Assembly: GCA_032622095.1 (NCBI GenBank)
Contig: CP136063.1
Span: 210,844,355 to 210,908,354, forward strand
Source: Siphonodentalium dalli
Lineage: Eukaryota > Mollusca > Scaphopoda > Gadilida > Siphonodentaliidae
Direction of reading: 5' to 3'
Length of the DNA stretch: 64,000 nucleotides
A program made the translations under genes and the position numbers. The notes beneath the pieces were generated by a model. It had not been told where the DNA came from, did not search any database, and worked only from the letters and a program-made list of their open reading frames with translations. Positions 36,701 to 48,700 of this stretch are shown here, piece after piece (positions within the stretch are counted from its first letter, which is position 1; each line of letters opens with the position of its first letter).

Positions 36701-39700
36701 TTTAAAATTTGCGGGGGATATAGTAATGGGTTCCGTCCTAACTTGAACAAATGTAAACAGATTTCAAAGATTTGTGATATATGAGTTCACCTGACAATTA
36801 CCTAGAATGAGTTCGCAAGCCAGGTCTGGCCAGATATTTTTACCGGAGTTATTGGACTTTGTTTATTATTATTGTCAAATTTACCAAATAGCAAATAGAC
36901 TACGTCCCAGGGCTCATTTCCACAAATCTCAACGGATTTCAAAGATATTTGGTATATGAGTTCACCGGACCATTACCTAGAATGAGTTCGCAAGCCAGGT
37001 CTGGCCGGATATTTTTACCGGAGTTATTGGACTTTGTTTATTATTTTTGTCGAATTTACCAAATAGCAAATAGACGACGTTCCCAGGGCTCATTTCCACA
37101 AATCTCAACGGATTTCAATGATATTTGGTATATGAGTTCACCTGACCATTACCTAGAATGAGTTCGCAAGCCAGGTCTGGCCGGATATTTTTACCGGAGT
37201 TATTGGACTTTGTTTATTATTTTTGTCGAATTTACCAAATAGCAAATAGACGACGTCCCAGGGCTCATTTCCACAAATCTCAACGGATTTCAAAGATATT
37301 TGGTATATGAGTTCACCAGACCATTACCTAGAATGAGTTCGCAAGCCAGGTCTGGCCGGATATTTTTACCTGAGTTATTGGACTTTGTTTATTATTTTTG
37401 TCGAATTTACCAAATAGCAAATAGACGACGTCCCAGGGCTCATTTCCACAAATCTCAACGGATTTCAAAGATATTTGGTATATGAGTTCACCAGACCATT
37501 ACCTAGAATGAGTTCGCAAGCCAGGTCTGGCCGGATATTTTTACCTGAGTTATTGGACTTTGTTTATTATTTTTGTCGAATTTACCAAATAGCAAATAGA
37601 CGACGTCCCAGGGCTCATTTCCACAAATCTCAACGGATTTCAAAGATATTTGGTATATGAGTTCACCAGACCATTACCTAGAATGAGTTCGCAAGCCAGG
37701 TCTGGCCAGATATTTTTACCGGAGTTATTGGACTTTGTTTATTATTTTTGTCGAATTTACCAAATAGCAAATAGACGACGTCCCAGGGCTCATTTCCACA
37801 AATCTCAACGGATTTCAAAGATTGTTCGCAAGCCAGGCTTTTTGACAAAATCCCACCTCTTGTTTAGCGCATACTGAGAACGTAAACATTATTGAGAATG
37901 CACTTCCCCAACTGCACAATTCGGCAGGGGATACCGCCGTCTGCGACTGCTTGTTTTAAGTTATGTTTAGTAACTAACTCTCATCTTCATTCTAGGAACA
38001 TGGTTCGAAGACTTCTTATGGAGAGTAAAATGTTCATTGTACATGTTAACATATCAGAGGTGCGTATCTCATGGTTCATCAACATTAGTAATAATATGTG
38101 ACCCGCCATATCAAATCCAGTCGCAAGTCGGGATTTTTTTTACCCTGTGCCAATGCATTCTCTTATATATGCGAGTCGACCATAGGTCACCTCGCATATA
38201 TAAGAGAATGCATTGACCTAACAATTTTTTATCATGTTTTTAAAATAAATGTTTCTTACAATTTTTAGGACATAAAATAAAAAACATCCATTACCCTGCA
38301 GGGAGCCCCACACATATATAGAAGCATATAGAAGAGTGTCGTCTGCTCATGTTTGTCTGGGGCTCTGTATGGGTGAAATTATAAAATGCATTCTCTTATA
38401 TATGCAAGGCGACCTATGGTCGACTCGCATATATAAGAGAATGCATTGGCACAGGGTAAAAAAATCCCGACTTACGACTGGATTTGATATGGCGGGTCAC
38501 ATATCAGCATATTCCCTCCCCACCAACCAATTACATTGAGAATATACTATATATGTGCTATACTACAAGTTTATTTAATTTTTACATTTTTTCTGTTCTG
38601 GGTTTTGAAATAATTATATCCTTTGCTGTGCTGCATGTATGTATATATGGAATATTTATGTGTTGGAAAAAAAAGTACCATTTTACAAGTTTCCAAATGT
38701 TTACATGGAGAGGCATAGTTTAACCCTTTCTTTACTAAATGGATTCACCCACTCAGTTATAAAAGTATACATTGGAATGGTCTTTATAAATTAAGAGGTG
38801 TGTTCAAGAAATAAAAGCAAATGACCGACATAAAAACAGATAATTCCATGAGCAGAATGTTTCATGTTCATTTCTGTGAAATGTTCAGATAATATGTTCA
38901 ACAAACGGTTGTTGTTGAACTTATTATCTGAACATTTCCTAAGGGAACTATTCATCAATGAGTATTTAGTATAGAAAGAGTTATATAATAAAAGGATAGC
39001 ATAGACCGACCTTGACCTTGAGGGAGGCAATTTTGGCATCTCATGGTGTCAATATCGTGATTGTTGATATATTTTGAGGCTCACAGTATGGCTATTTCTT
39101 ATTGTATCATGGACAATGTTACATCATAATGAAGGCTGATGATCTTAAGCATTTGTCCACGATGTACAGAAATACCTGCTGTGTTTTGTTAACCTTTTCA
39201 TGATGGGAGCTGCGCTGGTACAGCATTAAATATCTTGTGCCAGTGCATGCTCTTATATATGAAAATCTTCCATAGGGAGCCTCTCATATATAAGGGGATG
39301 CACTGGCTTACAAGGTCAAGGTAAATATTGTCAGGGCAATTTATTCTCTTATATATGTGAGACTATGGGAGATTTGTATATATAAGTGAATACATTGGCA
39401 AAGGATTTTCTCAAAATCTCAGGAAGCTCTAGTCATTGAAGGGTTAAAGCCTTCTACATATACAGTAATGCCCTAATTAATCGACTTCTTAACCACAGCA
39501 GAATTATGGGTAACTTTTCCGGATTTAGTCGGAAATATGGCTTGTTGCCATTCATCGGAAGCTCTCCCCGAGTGCTTTCCGATGAATGGCAACAAGCCAT
39601 TTTTCCGACTAAATCCTGAAAAGTTACCCATAATTCTGCTGTGGTTAAGGAGTCGATTACTTAGGGCATTACTGTATAGCTATGGAATTGTACAGTAATG

Positions 39701-42700
39701 CCCTAATTAATCGATTTCTTAACCACAGCAGAATTATGGGTAACTTTTCCGGATTTAGTCGGAAATATGGCTTGTTGCCATTCATCGGAAAGCTCTCCCT
39801 GAGAGCTTTCCGATGAATGGCAACAAGCCATATTTCCGACTAAATCCGGAAAAGTTACCCATAATTATGCTGTGGTTAAGAAGTCGATTAATTAGGGCAT
39901 TACTGTAGAGTTTGACATGGGATAGAAGTTAGACTTTTCTAGCATCCACCTTATTTGATGTCTCTGACTTGAAATGAAGAAGGGATATTTTTTAATGCCT
40001 TCATAGCTCTTTAAGTATTGCTGAATTTTCCCGTAAGAAACGCTGTTTATAAAATAGTCTCAATTCAGTTTTGTGTTAAATTGATCAGTGTGTTAATCTT
40101 TGGAGACTGAACTTTTGGAACATTTGTTGTTCATTCCCATTTGTTTTCACAAGGCTTTGTTTAAAGGGGTACTGTATGCCATTTTCAATAAATACCAACA
40201 ATCTAATATCGATAATATATAGAAAACTAAGTAATTTGAGTCAAAGATGTATTCTGTAAACGTTCAGGTTAATAGGTTATCTTAAAATCAAAGTTAATAA
40301 TTTGACACAAATTTAAGTTATAAATTAAAGTACGAATTTCAGTATACAAGACATAATCAAATTAATTCACGGATAGTGACACACATGATCGTGTAAAAAA
40401 TTATGTTGATACTGGGCGTAAACTCAAGCCACTCACTGTCTAGTGACTCTACAATGACTTAATGAGTAATTGGGACTAGTATGCATATAATATAACATTT
40501 AGTTATAACTGTCCAAAAATTACTCGACAACGACAATTGGTATTTTCGCATTCCGGCTAATCTGCCATCCGTAATATTACTTCGTACTCAACACACTTTC
40601 AAATAATGGAAATCTGGTTACCTTATTCTACAACTCAGAGAATAAAGAAACCAACAACAACATTGGGTACAGTATCCCTTTAATTTGATTTACAGTATCC
40701 ATTTAATTTACTTATTAACATAAATTGTCTGAATTTATCATCATGAATGCTTTGATGGGCTTTTAATTTCCACCTGTAGGAAGGCCTGGTTTCTGTTCAT
40801 CAGTATTTTATTTGTTACTCGCGTGTTACCGAATCAAAGCAAAGGCTTTAAAATTGTTAATATTTTTCACTGTTATTGCCCCAGGTTATAACATGTATTG
40901 TATTTTTATTGTGAGTTTTAAAAGAATCACAATTATTTATCTAAATACACAATAACTTCGCTTTATTATTTATAATTTGGCATATTTAGTATTTTGTGCT
41001 TTAATTTATTGATGTTGCTTTAATAAATACTATGGCATTTTTCAGATTGAATAAATATTTTGCCAGAAATTTCAATCTTCAGTATGATGATTAAAGATAT
41101 TTGAAATAAAAAAAATTTAAATTTAAAAAATATATAATTGTCATTCGCTAAACTTTGTGTTACAACAAAATTGTAAGATAGTACACAAATTTAAGTGAAC
41201 TATAGAGTGTACTACTTCAATAAGTGTCTGATGTTCCTGAAAACAAAACGAGTAATCTGTAAATTGTGCCGGAACGAATGTATTTTGTTACATTACCCTT
41301 TATTTAGCTTCTCATATCTCACAGCAAAATAATCGCTGGCAGTTTTGAATTTCAGCGTTTATATATTTATGTAATGCGAGCAAAGATAATAATTTCCCCT
41401 TGTATATCATGTCCATAACCATATTGAATAAAGTTTTATCCATTCTACCGAACTGTCCAAATAAAATGTTGACTCACTTCATATTTAACCCTTACACATT
41501 CTGAAGATCTCAGTAATATTCTTACTTATCCTTCCTTGGAATGTTCAAACTTAGAAACTTTATGAATGTTCTTGGATGTTCTTCATTCTGATATCTAACT
41601 ACCTGTTATAAATATTTAATGGAATTGTGTAACTCTTAACCCTTTAAAGATGCATAATCTGAATTGCGCTCCCAAATTACTTTGATATGGCGTGTCTGTC
41701 ATTTGCATGAGGTCCCCAGAGGGTGAATTTGGTGATGCTAGCCCGCTATGCGGGGTAGCATCACTAAATTCACCCTCTGGGGACCTCATTCTGCAAATGA
41801 CAGACATGCTATTTCAAGGCTTGCTCCCAAATTACTATTTCTTTGGCTTCGGGAGTAAAACATATTTGATTCGAGTCGAGGAACCCATCCATCAAAGCTC
41901 AGAGTGATCAGATATCGATTTTTTTTAATTTATTATTTCCCGAGATGGCTCATTTTGTCAACTGATGATGATGCTTTTATTTTATAGTTCCGCTTTCATG
42001 GTCGAGGCGAACATCATTTACGTCATGTGATGTTGACCGATTTGACACATATGTGCGGAATCACTTGAATATGATATGGCCCAAGATGGCGGAACGGTGT
42101 CTTCTTCAGGAACAGTCCTGTAATAATTCCTCGCGTCTCGGCCAAACCATGGCAGGCTAGCATCACCAAATTCGCCCTCTGGGAACCTCATTCTGCTTAG
42201 ACCTCAACTGCTATGGGAGACCTAGGATCAGATTGAAGTTCTCCTGTTGAAGTTGGTGATGTTCACCCATTAGTCACCACGATTATGCATTTTATCTTCT
42301 GCAAATTAGGGGATATAGAAACTGAACTGAGGAAAAAAGTAATTAAAAACAATGTTAATTTGAGAACATAGATACTTAGAGGATGAGGCCTAAGCAGAAT
42401 GAGGTCCCCAGATGGTGAATTTGGTTATGCTAGCCCGCTGTGCATGGTAGCATCACTAAATTCACACTCTGGGGACCTCATTCAGCAAATGTTAGACACA
42501 CTATAACCAGACGCTGCCTATGGACTGAGCATTTTCTCTAACTTTACAAATATCTTTGCTTGCTTTACATTCACTCACTATTTTAGGTGTTCTTGTTTTT
42601 TTCTGCATGAATTTTGAGTGCATGTTATTCATATAATTCACAGGACGAAGACACATCCAATGCAAAGAAGGTAGGCTCACCCCAACGTCCTCGAATCATT

Positions 42701-45700
42701 TACCTCCCATCATTTTAATTTTCATCACTAATAGTTATTGTTTGGAAACACATTCCATTGTTTTACCTTATAGTCACGTCGATATCTGGAAACCTACAGT
42801 ATCAACATTGATAACTGAAGATATATTATTTATTCAGTGACAATGGCATATATACAAAATATATTAATACATGTAGAAGTATTATTGTACATATGTATAT
42901 CACCGGATGACATGGTCTCAATGACCGTCTTCCTGCCATCCCCATGCACAGATGATGATGTAGATGGGTATGAAAACATATATACACATTATGTATGTAG
43001 TATACACTTAGTGATATCCCCGGCGCAGGCAAACAACATTTTTATTTCAGGTTAGAACTGTTTAACAGGAGAGCCAAAGACCGTAGCGTGCTAGATAGTA
43101 AAAGAACCTTAAATTAATTGCTATACACCATTCTACACATCTTGGATTAATCAACATTCGACTAAACGTATAATAATCACAATTTACGTTTCAAACACCA
43201 ATTCTTGTGTTATGGACTCTCTGTACTGAATGGATTCTCCAATTCAGTTACAACTGTATACATTGGAATGGTCTATTATTCATTTGGAGGGATGTTAAGG
43301 ATATTTGAGCAAATGGCAGCCAGACAAAATGATAATATAAGTGCAGAAGGATTCATATTCATTGGTTGCAAATGTTTAGATAATAACTTCAACAAAATGA
43401 ACTAGGGTTGTTTGTTGAACTTTTTATCTGAACATTTCCTAAGGGAACTACTCGTCAATGAGTATTTAGTATAGAAAGGGCTGGCATTATTATATCAACG
43501 AAATGACAGTATTTCTATTAAGTCTGAAACTTACAATATCAATTATTCAGTAATAATCATACTTCAACATCACTTGTTTTATGAATATGAGGTGTTCACG
43601 CATACCCACACTTATTAAAGAGTGATAACTCTATTTTCTAGAATTTTTTTTGGCTTCTACAAGATCAACAGTAGAACATTTTTTCTTGTTCACAAACAAT
43701 ATTATACCAACAGAACTCTGTATTTGACTGAATTTTAATCTTTCTATATATTTTAATCCTTTCATGATGGGAGCGGCGCTGGTGCATCATTAAAGACCCT
43801 GTGCCAGTGCATTCTCTTATATATGTATATGAGTCTCCCATAGGGAGCCTAGCATATATAAGAGAATGCACTGGCTTACAAGGTCAAGTTAAATATTGTT
43901 AGGCCAATGTATTCTCTTATATATGCGAGGCTCCCTATGGGAGACTCACATATGTAAGAGAATGCATTTGCACAGGGTTTTTGCAAAATTTCAGGAAGCT
44001 CCAGTCATGGAAAGGTTAAACAAGAAACAGATATGGTTTTAAAACTTTTCTAGGCATAAAATTAATCTTGCTGACTGTTCTTGTCAGAAGATTGAATATC
44101 TGCAGGTTTCCAGATAGAGACACCATGAATCAGTGGTTTATTGTCCAATGAGTACCCTTGGTTCACATATTTACTTCCCTGATTTTTCTGACCTGAAATA
44201 TAATTTGCTTTTGGTAAACTAAATACCTGTGCATTAGATTAGTATCAAAAGAGTGAGTCAAAGCTCTGAGAAATTAAAGATGGATCCAATATAGATGCCA
44301 AAACCCTCGGACCTCGAAACCTTTGTTGCCTGTTTAAATTATATTTTTAAATGCCAAGAAAAACTAAAAGTCCTGTTTTTGAATTGAATTTCCTGAATCT
44401 GTTCTCTTTTGTCAAAAAATTAAACTCTTTAATTTAATATCTAAAATTCCATGGCTCAATTCAGAACAATTCAGCCCATGTGAACCCAAACTATTGAAAA
44501 AATTATTACTTCACAGTCTGACAATTACAAATGCCACAAGTCTGACAAGCGAGATCACTGAGTCGCTGCCATATGTCTGACAAGCGAGATCACTGAGTCG
44601 CTGCCATATGTCTGACAAGCGAGATCACTGAGTCGCTGCCATATTGGATCCATCCAACCCTGTTCTGTGCATTCAGCGCTACAGGTCAATGTTCTGGAGT
44701 AGCATATATGGAATTCATGAATATTCAGAACTCCATATATGGAATGCTACTCCAGTACTTTGACCTGTAGCACTTAAACCGCTAATGGGGATCCAACTCA
44801 GTAGAGGTAGCGACTCAGTGATCTCGCTTATTGAAGCCAATCAGAAAGCGTGGAATTTGTGTTTGGCTGACTCTGTTGTACTATTTTCACCAAAACTGGC
44901 AAAAAAAATTCTTCAACTACTAAATCATTTAGAGCATTATCAATAATATATAGACACATTATTATACTTCCAATCACATGTTTTAACTTTGAAATTTGAC
45001 TCTTTCTTAGATTGTTTTGTGGTCACATTGCATTGAAAACTATTTCATAAATTCCTCCGTGAAACAGTTTCAGGTTCCAGTCATAAGGTTGCTTCTCTCC
45101 AGTTATCTCCATTGCCCACATCCACGGTTAAAACTAACATTGTTATAAAAGATCTAGAATTTCATTGATCTGCCTTGTGGATTAGATAGATCAGAGTTGT
45201 ATATAAATTAACACTTTCTATATTTAACGGATTTTCCCACTGAACATTTCCTAATGGATATAAGCTACTCATCAATGAGTATTTACTATAGAAAGGATTA
45301 ACATTAGAGCTGTCATGATTACCATTTTTTACAATCAATAAATTAAAAAAATAATCATCAATAGTTATACCCCATGATGTCTTCAAACTTTGATAAAAAA
45401 AAAGTGATATGTTGATCCCTTAATTTCCTTAACAGATCCCTTTGTTCATTTTGGTTTGAGGACCTATGTGCAATAACTTTAAGATAATTGGCCTGTTAGG
45501 ACGACTTCTACTCAATGTTAAAATTAAGAAACATTGACTATTGAGATAACGTTTCTTAGTTTTCTCATCGAGTGAGATGCAGAGGATTTCTGTCATGATG
45601 CACTAGACTTCTATAAGATGAGATGTGATTTATATATTGACGTAAAAAGATTATACAAATCTAATATAATTAAAAGAGCAATGCAATACTAATTCAACAA

Positions 45701-48700
45701 CACAGTTAATCATGACCGCTCTAATGAACATGTTATGAACAGCCCAAGTGTACTGATCTGGTTCAATTAATTCTGGTGAGCATACCAATTATCAGACCTG
45801 CAAACAGTGTGTCTGTCATTTGCAGAATGAGTTTACCAGGGGTGAATTTTGTGATGTTAGCCTGCTGTGCAGGATAGCATCACTAAATTCACCCTCTGGA
45901 GATCTCATTCTGCAAATGACAGACACACTATTTGCAGGATTCCAACTATGATAAAACTAGTGTTTCCTCATCTTGAAAAAAGACGCAGAAAAAATGTTTA
46001 ACCCTTTGAGTGCCAGGGGCTGATCTCATCGGACCTAAACGTACAAAATAAGTCTGTTAAAGAATATAAGAATAAATTATTAAAATTGTAAAAAATTGTA
46101 AAAAAAATAAATTGTTAGGCCAATGCATTCTCTTATATATGCGAGGCGACCTATGGTCGACTCGCATATATAAGAGAATGCATTGGCACAGGGTATATGG
46201 GTTGATACAAAAATCGACCTGGCACTCAAAGGGTTTCAACAACCTCTTTCAGCCACACGACAGTGCTGATTCAGTTATAATACCGGTATGTAGGTCAAAC
46301 CCTCAGCACGTTATTCTTTATTACTACAAATGGAGTATCTTGTTCGAATGAATCTTTCTTTTCACTTTCTCATATACAGCCCTATATTTTGTTTACTAAA
46401 TATATCACACATGTGTAGGGTACTATTGATGCTACCGCATGTAAAACTGTTGCCCCAAAAGAGACAACTTATAAACTTTTGTATCTTTTCTGAGAAATTC
46501 CTGTAGTTATTTAGCATGGAGAAAAGCTCTAATAATAAATCCTTTGATAATCCCCTTTACTTTATTACTGACATCACTGGCATGTTGCCCAGAAATTGAC
46601 ATTGAAATGATTCATAAATAAAAGCTAGAATTATTATTATAGCCTTTTACAGGTTAATTTTGTTTGTGTGACCATTTCTTATACAGTAATTCTCTAAGTA
46701 ATCGACTCCTTAACCACAGCAGAATTATGGGTATCTTTTCAGGATTTAGTCGGAAATATGGCTTGTTGCCATTCATCAGAAAGCTCTCGCCGAGAGCTTT
46801 CCGATGAATGGCAACAAGCCATATTTCCGACTAAATCCTGAAAAGTTACCCATAATTCTGCTGTGGTTAAGGAGTCGATTACTTAGAGCATTACTGTACC
46901 ATAACAATACTTTGTCAACTATTCAAATCATTGAATATTGTTTAATAGCTCCCTGTCTTACCTTCAACTTCAGTCTAAATGAGAGATAATTTCGATTTCG
47001 ATTAGCTCCTCAGGCTCAGGTCAGCCCTCTTAATTCAGATTGTTTGGCTTCGGCAATCTGCTATGGCAACCCTTTGCCAGTTTGCTTCAGCAAATGACTT
47101 TGGCATTGCTGATTGCTGTTGCCTATTATGAGGGCTGCTCAGGTACACAGCTTTATCTATTGTCAGTTTCCTTGAAAAAGCTTACCCCTGACGGTTCGTT
47201 CTCGTTATACTGATTTACTCAGCTTAGACTGTGGACAATGTTTTGCTTGTGTTCCTCTTGAGTCAATCCAGTCACTTACTGATGCTGGATTTGTCCAAGT
47301 CTGCAAATAGTGTGTCCGTCATTTGCAGAATGAGGTCCCCAGAGGATGACAGGCGGGCTAGCATCATCAAATTCACCCTCTGGGAACCTCATTCTGCTTA
47401 GCCCTCAACTGCTATGGGAGATCTAGGATCAGATTGAAGTTCCCCAGTTGAAGTTGGTGAATTTCACCCATATTTGCATTGATTATGCATTTTATCTTCT
47501 GCAAATTAGGGGATAAAGAAACTTCCCAGAAGGGAAAATGTAACTAAAAATAATGTTAATTTGAGACTAATGATACTTCCCAGAAGATGAGGCCTAAGCA
47601 GAATGAGGTCCCCAGAGGGTGAATCTGGTGATGTTAGCCCACTTTCGGGATAGTATCACTAAATTTACACTCTGCATACCTCAAACTGAAAATGACAGAC
47701 ACACTATTTGCAGGCTTGGATTTGTCATTGTCACATGGTTACGAGCAGCCAATTAAAATACAGACTATTGAACAAACTATGTGTTCTATTGTATGAAACA
47801 TTTCAACACTCTTCCTATTATCGCTGCTATAAATAGCTTTCCCTGGCAATCTCTGCAGTATAATGACACTTCGCACATTTCACATTAAAAAAATTTCTAT
47901 GATTGACATATATCTGCTTACGGTTGTGTTTTCGCGAACAACAAATACAGTGCTAACTGTTGAAATTCTTGGAAACAGGAAATAATTAATTCTATTCTCA
48001 TTTCTATGTATTATTGGTGGAATGTTGTGATTGGCTGACACTAACATAATGGTTCTTGGAAGTAAGGGGATTCCCTGCTATCTGTTTCAGACTGTACAAC
48101 ACATAGCTTGTTCAATAGTCTGTATTTTAATTAGACTAGGATACGAGGAATAGGATACCGTGATCTCCAATACCAGGATTGGTTTAGTCAGGATCTTCCA
48201 GATGGAACATACCCAGGATTTCAAAATCTGACCAGAAATGTTTTTTTGCACAAGTTGTTAGCTTCATTATTAGCAAATATTAGTATTTACTAAACGCATA
48301 TTTTTCCAAGGAGTTTGGATTTGGCTTTAGTCGATTTTGACTACAATCACATGAAATGATAGGATCTGAATCCTTGAATCAGGTTGAATTATGACCAGAA
48401 AATACTATCATTTGACATGGTAGTATTGTTAACCCTTTCATGATGGGAGCTGTGCTTGTGCAGCATTAAAGTTCCCGTACCAGTGCATTCTCTTATATAT
48501 GACAGTCTTCTGTAGGTCTAGTCTACTAGGGAGCCTCGCATACATAAGAGAACGCACTGGCTTACACGGTCAAGGTAAATGTTGTTTGGCCAATGTTATC
48601 TGCGAGGCTCCTTATTTGGATAATGCATTGGAATTGGGTTTTTCGCAAAATTTCTGGAAGCTTCAGTCATGGAAGGGTTAATATTATGAATGAACTCATT

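Noticed and set aside
36949-37877. Series of frames starting MVYEFT in the 175-bp array
   Set aside because: Each is one tandem unit; the unit length is not a multiple of three, so they cannot form one repeat protein.
41480-41660. TTAACCCTTACACATTC and TTAACCCTTTAAAGATG, and TTAACCCTTTGGAGAG at 57041
   Set aside because: They look like TTAA MITE ends but I found no matching inverted end nearby, so no element is called.
44540-44644. Three direct 35-base repeats considered as a CRISPR-like array
   Set aside because: Repeats are head to tail without spacers, in a eukaryotic intron, and belong to a foldback element.
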